DNA from: Gadus chalcogrammus
Lineage: Eukaryota > Chordata > Actinopteri > Gadiformes > Gadidae
Length of the DNA: 64,000 bases
Direction of reading: 5' to 3'
Assembly: GCF_026213295.1 (NCBI RefSeq)
Contig: NC_079415.1
Span: 21,724,639 to 21,788,638, forward strand
Shown: piece after piece, positions 1-11,115 of the stretch
Layout: each line of letters opens with the position of its first letter
Position numbering within the stretch: position 1 is the stretch's first letter
Translations under genes and position numbers: made by a program
The notes under the pieces: generated by a model
Database searches by the model: none
What the model saw: the letters and a program-made list of their open reading frames with translations, nothing else
Told to the model about the DNA's origin: nothing

Positions 1-118
1 TCAAGTGGTGTTCTCTGCGTGTTAGTGCTGCCCTGTTCATGACGTGTTCATGAAGTGTTCTTGGCATGTTCTTAAAGTGTGCATGATGTGTTCATGCCGT
101 GTGTTTGCGGCCCCCCAG

Positions 119-306
119 TGTTGGAGAAGGCCCTCAACAAGGCCCTGGCAAAGCTGGATAACTACCTGCTGAGCCCCCTGCCTGGGGCTCAGGACGAGGA
201 GGGGGGCTCCCACAGGGGGTCCAAGATCTCAACACGCCGGTACCTGGACGGGGACGACCTCACGCTGGCCGACTGCAACCTGCTGCCCAAGCTGCACGTC
301 GTCAAG
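119..306 (+). CDS. clic5-like: Penultimate exon of a CLIC-family gene (clic5/clic4-like)
   Basis: This exon encodes part of the C-terminal all-alpha, GST-like domain of a chloride intracellular channel protein. CLICs are soluble glutathione-transferase-fold proteins that can insert in membranes and associate with cortical actin. Visible are the helix with [10 protein letters not shown], the SPLP foot-loop start, an acidic and glycine-rich loop, and the strongly conserved [20 protein letters not shown] block. The exon is preceded by an AG at 117-118 and followed by GT at 307. It begins in phase 1, ends in phase 0 and is 188 bp long. The foot loop is a little longer than I expect for CLIC4/5. 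Earlier exons lie upstream of the window. The paralogue call rests mainly on the next exon; clic4 is the main alternative. Confidence 0.9.
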
Positions 307-652
307 GTTACTACTGCTTTGGCAACAATTTGATTCCATTTTTTTCTTTGAATATGTGTACAACAACAACAACTATGCAAATAATACCAAATATTATATA
401 ACTACAATAATATTGTATTGGGATTTTATTTTCCGACTAAGCCGGAATCACAGAAAATAATAGATAGACCAATTATTCATAATAATTATCATGATTACAG
501 CCCCAAGGTTCTGGATCTTCCTCGGTCTTCTGTAGGATTCTGTCTCCTAAAGATGACTGCCTACCTGATCCTAAATGAGCTATCTGGATTCATTGTTGGC
601 TTAGCTTCGGACAGAACACCTTAGACTAACAACTAATTAATGAATAGTAGTT

Positions 653-688
<36 letters not shown>

Positions 689-781
689 ATACTAGTAATA
701 GTAGAATGGATGTAAGGTAGCAGACATTACACAATATTTCCTCGATCAACTGAATAATATTATTTTATCTATAATCTCGAG
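307..781 (+). other. Last intron of the CLIC gene
   Basis: The intron has a GT start at 307 and an AG end at 780-781. It is A/T-rich and carries a (TAG)n microsatellite near its centre. The short open frames inside it have no recognisable similarity. Confidence 0.8.
643..705. repeat. (TAG/GTA)n microsatellite
   Basis: A nearly perfect trinucleotide array within the CLIC intron, ending in diverged units (TAATAC, TAATAG). Confidence 0.95.
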
Positions 782-946
782 GTGGTCGCCAAGAAGTTCC
801 GCAACTACGACATCCCCGCGGACTTCCAGGGGTTGTGGCGTTACCTTGGCAACGCCTACAGCCGCGATGAGTTCACCAACACCTGTGCGGCGGACGCAGA
901 GATTGAACTGGCCTATAAGGACGTCGCCAAGAGGCTTGGCAAGTAA
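782..946 (+). CDS. clic5-like: Terminal coding exon of the CLIC-family gene with stop codon
   Basis: This exon codes for 54 residues and a TAA at 944-946. It starts in phase 0 with [12 protein letters not shown] and continues through [14 protein letters not shown] to the C-terminus ending KDVAKRLGK. The pattern [13 protein letters not shown] followed by DVAKRL is closer to CLIC5 than to CLIC1, CLIC2 or CLIC3 as I know those families. It forms the last helices of the GST-C domain. No frameshift or stop interrupts it, and with the preceding exon it joins in frame, so the gene looks functional. Everything downstream in the window lacks comparable host exons. Confidence 0.93.
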   Translation: MVAKKFRNYDIPADFQGLWRYLGNAYSRDEFTNTCAADAEIELAYKDVAKRLGK

Positions 947-1035
947 GCCCCGGTCCAGTCCCGCTCCCAGGACACCATTGCACTCCCGTTTGTTTTCCTT
1001 TTGAACTCTTGCATTAAAAGATTATTTTTTGTTTC
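947..1035 (+). promoter_or_regulatory. CLIC 3' UTR with ATTAAA polyadenylation signal
   Basis: An ATTAAA hexamer lies at 1013-1018, about 70 bases past the stop, followed by a T-rich stretch. This is a plausible cleavage region for a short 3' UTR. AATAAA occurs again at 1411-1416 and could mark an alternative longer UTR. Confidence 0.6.
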
Positions 1036-1941
1036 TTGAAGTGCTATTTGAAGCAGGATTCCCCGTGCTGCCCTGTAATGTGGGGCGTGTGTCTCAGCCA
1101 AAGATCAGTAGAGGGGATTGAATGGGAAATCTCCTTTGGTTTTTCCTCAAATGTACGGAAAGCGAACATGTTTGGTTCGTCTGTGAATATACAAGGATCG
1201 TTTTACCATGTTCTCCAGTAGTTTGACAAATCATTATTGTTTTTTTTCTTATTTAATCATAAATGACAAGAGAAGAGGAATGTTTTTGTGAGAGATTGAT
1301 AAGCCTTTAAAATGAATATGCCCTGGGAAAAATACATATTGTAAATTAGAGCCTGGATAAAACAGCTAATATTTTTTTAATTCTTCTTTGCTAAACAGCG
1401 AGTGCCTTAAAATAAAATCTCTGATCTGTGTACCATAGGAAAATATAATTCAAAACAAAATATCTGATTTTGTGACGAAAATACTGGAGATCTAAATTAA
1501 AGTATATACTGACCCAAATATGTTCATAATTTGATGATACAATTGTTTTATGACAATATGACATCATATATGATATTATTTATTCTACTATGAACGACTT
1601 AAATAATGTACATGATTATAGCTAATCTATGCTTGTGTATGCTTGTGATTACTTGAACCGTATTTGAATAATAAATCTATTTTCTCAGTCAACCAGTGGA
1701 AGAGATCGTAATCTTTCAGAATAAAAATATTTAACTCTTGAGGGACACAAAAAATGTTGTCCCCAAGACAAACAATGTTTTTTTACATAAGAACATTTTG
1801 TGAAGGTAAAAACCACAAGGAACAAGCTGGAATGATGTACCGATATCATATGAATTGTATTGTAAAGCAAGGTGTTCATTTGGTGTAAAGTGTAGGGGAG
1901 ACCGGGTATGGTTGTAACACATTTTTCTTCAGCATCTAAAA
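1036..1941. other. A/T-rich intergenic stretch, no gene seen
   Basis: No exon-like or transposon-coding sequence was recognised. The region holds several AATAAA hexamers, but short open frames on both strands lack any familiar motif. Confidence 0.6.
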
Positions 1942-2219
1942 CAGTGGTTCTCAACCTTTTTATGAGCAAACCCCCCCCCTGACCTTACCCTGATCCTCTG
2001 GCGCCCCCCCCAAAAAATTTTTTTGGATAAACTAACAACCCCACTCACACTCCCGTTATACTGCTTAAAGGTGTCAATGCATCGTTTTTCATTGGTTTTG
2101 CGGTGGTCACTAATATATCATGAATATTCATGACATGCAAATGTATCACCTCTGATTGGCTAACAGCACTGTCCATCACTGTAATAAACCCAATTAAACT
2201 TCCAGAGCGACACAGGGGG

Positions 2220-2223
<4 letters not shown>

Positions 2224-2298
<75 letters not shown>
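2224..2298. repeat. (GA)n microsatellite
   Basis: A perfect dinucleotide run of about 75 bp inside the hAT element. It creates a spurious Arg/Glu open frame. Confidence 0.97.
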
Positions 2299-2301
<3 letters not shown>

Positions 2302-2689
2302 TTTATAGCTTCTTTTTTTTTAAAGCTACAGTTCTGGACCTTTTAGGCAAAGTACCCACATTTGTCTCCAACAAGTCGCAAACACTTAAATCTTTGTATT
2401 TTTATTTAAATTTCACTCGTTCTGGTCTGATCATTTTCCTGTATCAATTCCCACCTGCAAACTCCAGTCCATTCCATCCATCCATCCACAAATAAACATT
2501 CCATCAGCAGATTTGCATCATGACGCACTCTCATTTTAGGCAAAGTGTAAGACAATACTTTCTTAACAGTCACACTCAATCGCCTCAGTCACTCTGCTGC
2601 AGCCTTGGGAAGAGACCGTGACTGCAGATGTGATAATGGAGTCGGAAGCGGGAGCCAGGCCCCTCGAGAAAAAAACTTACTTTTACCTG

Positions 2690-2909
2690 TGACAAAAGGC
2701 GGTATCAAGATCACTGGACTTACGCTTACTTTGCCGTACCTCACAGGTTGGATAAAGTCATGTGCCTGATCTGCAAGCAGGTTAATGCAATGCTGAAGGA
2801 CTTCAACATAAAACGCCATGATGATACCAATCATAAAACCTATGACAAATTTACCGGCGAGGAGCGCACCGGTAAGCTTGAACAATTTAAGGCGAGACAC
2901 GGCAGGTGA
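2690..2909 (+). pseudogene. BED zinc-finger remnant of a GTF2IRD2/ZBED-like hAT transposase
   Basis: Frame reading gives an aromatic lead-in (HWTYAYFAV), then CLIC followed by a run ending in RHDDTNH, which fits the Cys-x2-Cys and His-x4-His ligands of a BED finger. After it comes the block FTGEERTGKLEQF, typical of the GTF2IRD2/ZBED5 hAT group. BED fingers bind the transposon ends. The frame closes with TGA at 2907-2909, and the sequence linking it to the catalytic region is lost or frameshifted. A - strand open frame over the same interval is a shadow. Confidence 0.7.
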
Positions 2910-3093
2910 ATAGGATTTTTTTTTTAACTTACAGATATCTTTATGAAACTTTACCGGTTGATTAGCCACATGATTAGAAGAAGAAAATGCATCGGAAGTT
3001 TTCTGTAATATGCGCAAATGTGCATATATTTTGAAACGAAGAATCGGACCATTGGAAAAAGCCAGGCTCAAAATTATTTTTTCATGTTGTTAC

Positions 3094-3492
3094 TAGAGCT
3101 GTCAAGCGATTAAAATATTTAATCGTGATTAATCGCATTAATGTCATAGTTAACTCACGATTAATCGCAATTAATCACAAATTATTTTCCTATGCTAAAT
3201 ATCCCTTGATTTTTTTGTCCCATAATTCTTCTCATTTAAATTCTCTTGTCAACATGGTGAAGTGCATCGGCTTGCCTTGTGCAAATAATTTTTTATTGAT
3301 AACAACATTGGTATGTACTGATCAAAACAGGACGATACAAAAAAAGAGCCTATAGTGCAATTAAACGACTGCTTTGAACAAATGTAATTTGAACATAGCA
3401 GTCAGGCTACTGCTTCTTTGTTTTGAGCCAAAGAAAAAAAAAAAAATGGTTTGCGTTAACGTCGTTAATAACGCGTTTAACTGACAGCTCTA
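3094..3492. mobile_element. 399-bp MITE (hAT-like) with perfect 8-bp target duplication
   Basis: The element starts TAGAGCTGTCAAGCG and ends TGACAGCTCTA, giving 11-bp terminal inverted repeats. The direct repeat GTTGTTAC flanks it at 3086-3093 and 3493-3500, an 8-bp duplication as expected for hAT. The interior is rich in ATTAATCG-type subterminal motifs, repeated in both directions, and has no coding capacity. It interrupts the older hAT transposase and so is younger. Confidence 0.9.
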
Positions 3493-3929
3493 GTTGTTAC
3501 TATATTAAATAGAAAAATATTTACAAAGGGGATTATGGATATCTCCTTTCGCTATCCAGTTAATCAGAAGATACTGCCAATGCCTTAAAAAATGTATTGC
3601 CGCCCTATTTGTATGTATAAAATGTCATGTAAATCAGGCCAAGAATGATATATCAACAAATCCCCATGTAAAAATCTTCATATAGTAGCTGAGAATAAGA
3701 TTCTAAAGTTTGGTGTATGTAGGTGCTACAGAAGTGGAGATTCCTTGCTTGGCGTGTGAGGAAAAACTCATTTTGAGAAAACTGCCTTTAAAGATTTTTA
3801 TGGCAAAAGCTAACCAGGAAGCTTGAGAGCATACCACGTGATACATTCGAACCATCGTCTTGTTGGAAATCGAGTCCAGCCAATCAGATAGCAGTTTTAT
3901 GTATCTACGCTGCACAGCAGTCAGTTTTC

Positions 3930-5125
3930 ACAAATCTAACCAAATGCGGTGAAGCTGTAACACGGGCTAGCTACGTTGTGGCTCATGAAATAGCTCGCCG
4001 GAGCAAGCCCTTCAGTGACAGAGAATTTGTGCGAGACTGCATTTTGAAAGTGGCCGACATTGTATGCCCCGAAAAAAACGCAAAGCTCCGTGACATATGT
4101 TTTTTGAATGACACAGTGACACTACGAATCGAAGATCTGGCAAATAATCTCAAAGAGCAACTGGGACAACGTATCTATGGTCGGTGTCACAACAGATGGA
4201 GCACCGGCAATGGTCGGAAGAAAGGCAGGTGCCGTGTCACTGCTCTCTGAGACAGTGGCCAACAGCGGAGGTGAGAAACTAATCAAATATCACTGCATAA
4301 TACACCAAGAAGCCCTCGCTGCTCAAACGCTTGAAATAGAACATGTCATGGAGATTGTTGTGAAGACAGTTAATTTGAAGTCCAGAGGCCTGAATCACCG
4401 CCAATTCAAGGTGGCTGAGCAGAGGTGCCACATTGAAGCGTTTTTTTTAACTTGAGGAAGGAAATAAGAGAGTTCATGGAGTCAAAAGGACAGGATTTGA
4501 CACAGCTAAGTGACACAAAATGGCTCTGTGACCTTGCGCTCCTTGTTGATGTGAACACTTGTCTCAGCGATCTCAATTTGAAGCTGCAGGGCCATGGGAA
4601 GCTTATTTCCACACTATTTGACGACGTCAAAGCTTTCCAGAGAAAAATTTAACTGCTGCAGGGACAGCTCAAACAGGGAGATCTAACCCATTTTCCTGCC
4701 TGCAAGCCGCTCGTAGATGAAACCAGACACAGATCGGCGCCACGTTCTGTGTCACCAGCATTCAGACCACAACCAAAACCGAATAAAAAAACTAAGAGCT
4801 TATCGACCTACAGGAGAGCTCCGAGGCCAGAGCAGCATATCGTGACAGGAATCTCATCGAGTTCTACAAAGGACTTTCCCCAGCGACATACCCTGCACTG
4901 CGCCAGCATGCCATCAGAATGGTCTCTTTATTCGGGAGCACATATACTTGTAAGAAGACCTTCTCCACCATGGCCATCAACAAATCCAGGCTGAAATCCA
5001 GGCTTACAGATGGCTATCTACATGATGTCCTTCGTATTGCAATGACGGAGATGGAGCTGGACATCAGAGGAATCATGGCCAACCGAAAACAGCACCAAAA
5101 ATCCCACGCCAATACAAAAAGGTAA
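3930..5125 (+). pseudogene. hAT transposase catalytic core and C-terminal dimerisation region, frameshifted
   Basis: Successive + strand frames read as one transposase of the GTF2IRD2-like group. The blocks in order are VVAHEIARRSKPFSDREFV (3978 on); GVTTDGAPAMVG and KYHCIIHQEALAAQ, the hAT insertion region (4177-4455); DTKWLCDLALLVDVN (4452-4652); and SLFGSTYTCKKTFSTMAIN with LKSRLTDGYLHDVLRIA, the hAT C-terminal dimerisation motif (4919-5125). At least three frame changes and internal losses separate the blocks, so no functional enzyme can be made. The order and strand agree with the BED finger at 2690. A domesticated gene is unlikely given the breaks. Confidence 0.85.
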
Positions 5126-5246
5126 GTAACAAATATTATGTGATTTAATGACAAGCTTATTGATGACAGGCAATGAGATATTAGTGATGATGATGACTTG
5201 TTTGGTAAGCTTCTATTTTAAAAGTCTCTCTCTTTCTCCCCCTCCC

Positions 5247-5380
<134 letters not shown>

Positions 5381-5509
5381 CAGGTTTTCCTGAGGTTATT
5401 TTGTAGCTGGAAATTCTCCTGAATAAGGTCCATGCTGATAAGAAAGGAAGGCACACTGAGACTGACTGTTCTAAATGAGTTTTTATTCTGAAATGGACAC
5501 AGGACTGTT

Positions 5510-5912
5510 CAGTGTTTCCCCTAGAATTTTTTTTAGGCCCGGTGGTAAGAGCTGATAGTGTGATTTGTTATAAATTTTTCACGGGATGCTAGAGTATTTG
5601 TTGGTATTTGTTGGACGGGGGGGGGGGGGGGGAGAGGTATGGGGCGATTGTTGACCGGGGGGGGGGGGAGAGCGATTGGGGGGGGGGGGGGGGGGAGGGG
5701 GGGAGGGGGGAGAGCGATTGTTGACGGGGGGGGGACGGGGGGGGGGGTTGTATGTCTTCAAACTTCGTCTGGGCAATAAGGAAAACATCAATGATAAAAA
5801 ATATATATTTTTTTTTTTCTCTTTTTCATTTTTTTGGCCGGTTGTTGGCCTGGCGGGAGCGCTCGTTGGCCTGGCGGGCCGCCAGGCCTGAACAATGGTA
5901 GGGGAAACACTG
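5510..5912. mobile_element. MITE with CAGTGTTTCCCCTA inverted termini and G-rich core
   Basis: Termini are CAGTGTTTCCCCTA at 5510 and its exact complement ending at 5912, a 14-bp inverted repeat typical of non-autonomous hAT elements. The five bases CTGTT occur directly on both sides (5505-5509 and 5913-5917), shorter than the usual 8. The core has long runs of G and a tract of ATTGTTGGCCTGGCGG-like repeats. No coding sequence. Confidence 0.8.
5612..5752. repeat. G-run cluster, potential G-quadruplex region
   Basis: Many runs of four or more guanines on the + strand are separated by short GAGAGCGATT spacers. This is compositionally suited to G-quadruplex formation, and slippage here probably varies between individuals. 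Confidence 0.85.
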
Positions 5913-6188
5913 CTGTTATATCCCAAATTATAATTTAGGGGGCAGAGAACCCCAGGGATTGTGTGTTAGTTAAAAAGTTTCTTAAGGTTTTCTCAAGTTG
6001 TGCCAGGTTTTGCCTGATTTGTTATTTAAAATGTGTGTGTGGATGCAGACCAATACATGTAACTGTACAGATGCAACCTGGTCATTAAAATTAATTCTGT
6101 TTTACAAATAAATGTTTCCTTAGAGGCCCTCAGTGACATTTTGGGTTCCTAAATTGGCCCTCAACTGTCAAAACTTTGAGAACCCCTG

Positions 6189-6812
6189 ATGTTACGTATT
6201 CCGTTTCACGAATAAACTGCTGAAACAGAAGTATCGTCATGTAATCCATTGATTTCAACAATGTAACTGTATTCTAAATACCAACTATTTAAATTATAAC
6301 TGTAACGGAACACAGTTAGCTATAATTTGTATTCTGAATACGTAACGCCGGTACATGTATTCCGTTACTCCCTAACACTACCTAATCTTAGATTGTTTCT
6401 TCAACTCAAAAATAGCTGACCGATGCTGCATGCCAACTGGCATATTATTTCAGACCGATTCAAAAGTGCCAAAGCAAGTGCTCAATGGACATGCATGAGT
6501 ACCACTAGACTAGCTATCTGGTGATCGCGTAGCAAATTGTCATTTTATCAGTACAAACCAGCACTTAACACATATTTTCGAATCATTTGGGTGATGGGGG
6601 GGGATTCAAACTATTTTCGAATAAGGGGAACTTGAACTTGAACTTGAACTAAGTCATTGCATTTAACATAATGTAGGATACCCACCTCCGTTCAGTAGGA
6701 CGCCCTCTTCACTTCTCCAGAAATGAAGTATCCTTCGCAAAGAGTATGCTGCGATCTTTGGGGGGGAGGAATATTATAAGTTATTAATAAACAAAGAAAA
6801 TGCTCCACATAC
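6189..6812. other. Diverged repeat sequence, no gene
   Basis: 6190-6375 has palindromic material around GTAACGGAATAC-like motifs, with forward and reverse copies of ATTCCGTT, and looks like an old MITE relic. A short GAACTT tandem array lies at 6628-6650. No coding sequence recognised. Confidence 0.5.
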
Positions 6813-8985
6813 ATCATCATCTCATCTCATCGTCATCCGCTTATCCAGGGTCGGGTCACGGGGGGAGCAGCTCAAGCAGGGGGCCCCAGACTTCCCTTTC
6901 CCGGGCCACATTGACCAGCTCTGACGAGGGGGTTCCCGAGGCGTTCCCAGGCCAGTGTTGAGATATAATCTCTCCACCTAGTCCTGGGTCTTCCCCGAGG
7001 TCTCCTCCCCACTGGACGTGCCTGAAACACCTCCCAAGGGAGGTGCCCAGTGGGCATCCTTGCCAGATGCCCGAACCACCTCAGCTGACTCCTTTCTAAG
7101 TAAAGGAGCAGCGGCTCTAATCCGAGTTCCTCACGGATGGCTGAGCTTCTCACCCTATCCCTAAGGGAGACGCCAGCCACCCTTCTGAGAAAACTCATCT
7201 CGGCCGCTTGTACCCGCGATCTTGTCCTTTCGGTCATCACCCAACCCTCATGACCATAGGTGAGGATAGGAACGAAGATCGACCGGTAGATCGAGAGCTT
7301 TGCCTTGCGGCTCAGCTCTCTTTTCGTAACAACGGTGCGGTAAAGCGAACGTACCGCCCCCGCTGCTCCGATTCTCCGGCCAATCTCACGCTCCATAGTA
7401 CCCTCACTCGCGAACAAGACCCCGAGGTACTTGAACTCCTTCACTTGGGCTAAGGACTCATTTCCTACCCGGAGTAAGCAATCCACCGGTTTCCTGCTAA
7501 GAGTCATGGCCTCAGATTTAGCGGTGCTGATCCTCATCCCAGCCGCTTCACACTCGGCCGCCAGCCGATCCAGTTAGTGCTGAAGGTCACAGGCCGATGA
7601 TCCAATGAGGACCACATCATCTGCAAAAAGCAGTGACGAGATCCTCAGACCACCGAACTGCAACCCCTCCCCACCACGACTACGCCTCGATATCCTGTCC
7701 ATGTATATCACAAACAGGATTGGTGACAAGGCGCAGCCCTGGCAGAGACCAGCACCCACTGAGAACGAAACTGACTGGCTGCCGAGGACGCGAACACAGC
7801 TCTCGCTTTGGGAGTACAGAAATTGGATGGCCCTGAGGAGAGACCCCCTTACCCCATACTCCCGCAGCACCACCCACAGTTTCTCCCGGGGGACCCGGTC
7901 ATACGCCTTCTCCAGATCCACAAAACACATGAAGACCGGATGGGCATACTCCCAGGCCCCCTCCAGGATCCTTGCGAGAGTGAAGAGCTGGTCCGTAGTT
8001 CCACGTCCGGGGCGAAAACCGCATTGTTCCTCTTCAATCTGAGGTTTGACGATCGGCCAAACCCTCCTTTCCAGCACCTTGGAGTAGACTTTACCAGGGA
8101 GGCTGAGAAGTGTGATACCCCGGTAATTGGCACACACTCTCTGGTCCCCCTTTTTGAACAGGGAAACCACCACCCCGGTTTGCCACTCCTTTGGCACTGT
8201 ACCCGACTCCCACGCGATGTTGAATAGGCGTGTCAACCATGACAGCCCCTCAACACCCAGAGCCTTTAGCATTTCTGGCCGGATCTCATCAATCCCTGGG
8301 GCTTTGCCACTGCGGAGATGTTTGACTACCTCAGTGACCTCCACCAGGGAAATTGACGACGAAACACCATCAACCTCGAGCTCTGCCTCCAACATAGAGG
8401 GCGTGTTATTCGGATTCAGGAGTTCAACAGATTCAACAGAGTCCCATCCTTACTGTACACAGCTTGGATGGTTCCCTGTTTCCCCCTCCTGAGGTGCCGG
8501 ATAGTCTTCCAGAAACACTTTGGTGCCGACCGAAAGTCCTTCTCCATGGCCTCTCCGAATTTCTCCCACACCCGCTGCTTAGCCTCCGACACGGCAGCAG
8601 CTGCAGCCCTTCGAGCCTGTCGGTACTCGGCTTCCCTGACCACCGGTGTCCACCACGGTGTCCGAGGGTTACCGCCCCTTGAGGAGCCTAAGACCCTGAG
8701 GCCACAGCTAGCCACCGCAGCTTCAGCAATGGAGGCTTTGAACACCGCCCACTCCGGCTCAATGCCCCCAACCTCCACAGGAATGCCAGAAAAACTCAGC
8801 CGGAGGTGTGAGTTGAAGATACCTAGGACGGGGGCCTCCTCCAGACGTTCCCAATTCACCCGAACTACTCGTTTGGGCTTACCAGGTCTATCCGGAAATT
8901 TCCCCCATTCCCTGATCCAACTCACCACCAGATGGTGGTCGGTTGACAGTTCCGCCCCTCTCTTAACCCGAGTGTCCAAAACATG
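6813..8985 (-). mobile_element. 5'-truncated APE-type LINE retrotransposon, 3' half
   Basis: A - strand LINE copy runs from the end of its endonuclease (at 8985) through reverse transcriptase to a 3' terminus rich in GATG/ATG at 6813-6840. Truncation at the 5' end is normal for target-primed insertion. Clade is uncertain: the sequence style matches the common fish LINE whose C-terminus reads RPRGRPRTRWRDYI, which could be I/Nimb-like or RTE-like. A 5' fragment of what appears to be the same family lies at 30972-31860. No target-site duplication was identified. Confidence 0.85.
6872..8979 (-). pseudogene. LINE ORF2 fragment: endonuclease end, linker, reverse transcriptase, C-terminal domain
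   Basis: 8979-8416 gives the endonuclease end (STDHHLVVSWI) and an Arg/Ala-rich linker. 8395-7574 gives the reverse transcriptase, with FVDLEKAYDRVP (motif A), GLCQGCALSPILF (motif B) and LLFADDVVL (catalytic motif C). 7537-6872 gives the thumb and C-terminal region with KEFKYLGVLF and LRWFGHLARMP. The second and third parts are in one frame, separated by a single TAA at about 7574-7576. A frameshift at about 8416-8440, next to a short duplicated CTGTTGAA motif, separates the first. The catalytic aspartates remain, but the protein cannot be full length. Confidence 0.88.
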
Positions 8986-8996
8986 CTGAGACTGTA

Positions 8997-9361
8997 ATAA
9001 ATGTCCTGTTATTCACACTACACAACAGCAGGTGGCGGTGTTGAGTCAGTTTAAGGACGCCAGGACGATCTTTTTTCTCCCCAAAATCTTTATTTGATGC
9101 CGGCCAAACGTGTGTGGATTCAACTCCATACTATGCGACTTGCCGCCCCTTTGTCACGGAATCGTACGACACGGAGAAAAGCTAGTTTGGGAGATTAAAT
9201 TGAACAAAATGAGCGGCCAACAGGTGAGTCCAATGGAAGTGTCGCCACTCTGTTTTGGAATCAAATAAAGATTTTGGGGAGAAAAAAGATCGTCCTGGCG
9301 GCCTTAAACTGACTCAACACCGCCACGTGCTGTTGTTTAGTGTGAATAACAGGACATTTAT
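8997..9361. repeat. Inverted repeat: two 102-bp arms with 161-bp spacer
   Basis: 8997-9098 and 9260-9361 are inverted copies matching at 99 of 102 positions by my alignment. Both ends read ATAAATGTCCTG outward. The spacer has no coding frame but includes the string GAGTCCAATGGAAGTGTCGC, found again at about 33945, so part of it is repetitive. It may be a foldback or MITE-type element. I see no clear target duplication. Confidence 0.9.
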
Positions 9362-10160
9362 TTGTCACGTGACTTTTGGCACTAATTTTCCGCCTTGCTG
9401 TTCCTCACGCAAATGCAATCCGATCCGTGCGCAAATGCATTCCGATCCACGCGCAGCTTTCGTGTTCCGTACTTGTAGAATTGTTTTGTGTACTTGAAGG
9501 ATTTTTTTTGTATTTTGTGTAAAACATACTGTATTTGTTTCTGAAGCAAAATGCTTTAGTTTGTGAATGATGTTTTGTATTTGCAAACCACACTGAGCGT
9601 GTGTGTGAATCATTTTGCGTGAGTAAAACACGTTTTGTGTGCGTGTGAATCGTTATGTGTGAGCAAAACACGTTTTGCGTGTGTGCGGGGTTTTGGCATG
9701 AATCTAACTCCATATGCGTGCACCCTCAGCAGAGAATCACGAGCATAATCAGGAGGATGCTACGTCGCATGTTGCTACTTGAGGAATAAATGTGGAGGGT
9801 TTCTGAATGAACAGACACAGACCGGGCCACCACACCAAGTTCTCCACTAAATCTGGAGCTGTTTACGGACGGGAGGAGTTTATATATTGAACTTTTTGGA
9901 TCCTGTTGTGCCGTATTCAGCACCCCTGCCACCTAATGTTAGCCGGAGCTAACCCCGGAGTCACAGACCATCAGCTCAGGAGTCACACTCAGCTGCTGCT
10001 AAAACGTCTTAAATGCCGGTGGAGGTGAGTTTATATAATTTTAAAGTTACGCAGTGTGTAGATATTAATAATGTCGCTGTCATATTTATGTCTTTAGATG
10101 ACGTTATTTTGAGTGCGGATGGAGCAGATAAAATGATAGCCCTGACCGATCTGAACTCTT
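9362..10160. other. Low-coding stretch with short tandem motifs; possible first exon near 10013
   Basis: A 22-bp unit (CGCAAATGCATTCCGATCC) occurs twice at 9408-9451, and a CACGTTTTGTGTGCGTGTGAATC-type motif recurs at 9590-9690. At 10013 an ATG is followed after four codons by GTGAGT at 10025, which could be a first exon and donor. Nothing downstream confirms it. Confidence 0.35.
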
Positions 10161-10340
10161 CAGAAAACAAACTTTTTTTTTTTTAATACTTAGTTTTTAT
10201 TGAGCATTTTTGCAACAAAACAATGATATAGACAGTACAGATAACAGATACAACTGTCGGCACGGCAGTATTCTTTTGTTATTATCGCAAATGTTGCATG
10301 GGTCACAGAGGTTGTAGAATTGACTTGGGTCACAGAGGTT

Positions 10341-11045
10341 GCCGCTTTTCCACCGCCAGTACCAGCTCGACTCGACTCGACTCGCCACGCCTTTTTTGCG
10401 TTTCCATTGGCAAAAAAAGTACCTGGTACCTAGTACCGGCCGGGTACTTTTTTTTAGTACTACCTCCGTCGAGGTTCCAAGCGAGAGGAGTAGGTACTTT
10501 TGTGTGACGTAAACAGGCTGCTGATTGGCCAGCGGCTGTAAATGGGAATAATCTCTCAAAGTTAAGTTGTGTCAGGCGTGGTTGGAGTCCACGAACCCGC
10601 TCCCGAGGGGGACACTGATCAGCGTTTCGCCGTGTGTGTCGCTCCTTTCCCGGGGCGTGTCCGTGTGTCCGGCGTGGCTGGAGTCCACGGAGGATCAGCG
10701 TTTCGCTGTTTAGTTTCAGTGTCGTTCCTTTCCTAGGGCTCGAGTTTCGCCTTGATCAACGTTACCGTATGACAACAATAGACGCGCAGTCATTGCGCTT
10801 TTTATTTTATTTTATTTTATTTCCCATCATAACCTTTCCCGGGAATCAGGAAATAGTCTTGATCAGATTCAGATTTTCCGGGAATCGCGTCTCCCGTGAT
10901 TAAAACCTAATGACTACCCGCCCATGGTGGAGAGGTTCTTTTCTACGACCCGCCCACATTGAAGAGGTACTTTTTTAGATGGAAACGCAACCAAACCGAG
11001 TTGAGTCGAGTCGAGTCGAGTTGGTACTGGCGGTGGAAAAGCGGC
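10341..11045. mobile_element. 705-bp foldback DNA transposon in the L1 3' UTR
   Basis: Left end GCCGCTTTTCCACCGCCAGT and right end its inverse; the inverted repeats extend about 42 bp, including a run of CGACT units, with subterminal GCGTTTCCAT shared further in. The interior has GGTACC-type motifs near the left end and no credible protein. No target duplication was visible (flanks CAGAGGTT and ATTAATAG), so the superfamily is not assigned. Confidence 0.85.
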
Positions 11046-11115
11046 ATTAATAGCTACCGGAAAGCAAACAGCATTATAAGATATCAGACATCCCAACACA
11101 TCACAAACCTTACCC

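Noticed and set aside
2130..2495. 121-codon Arg/Glu-rich frame
   Set aside because: The core is the (GA)n microsatellite; flanks show no domain.
2589..3071. 160-codon - strand frame with a hydrophobic segment
   Set aside because: It lies antisense over the BED finger remnant and resembles nothing known.
5579..5926. Proline-rich frame on the - strand
   Set aside because: Produced by the G-run cluster inside the MITE.
7605..8989. Several + strand frames over 100 codons
   Set aside because: Antisense shadows of the LINE reverse transcriptase.
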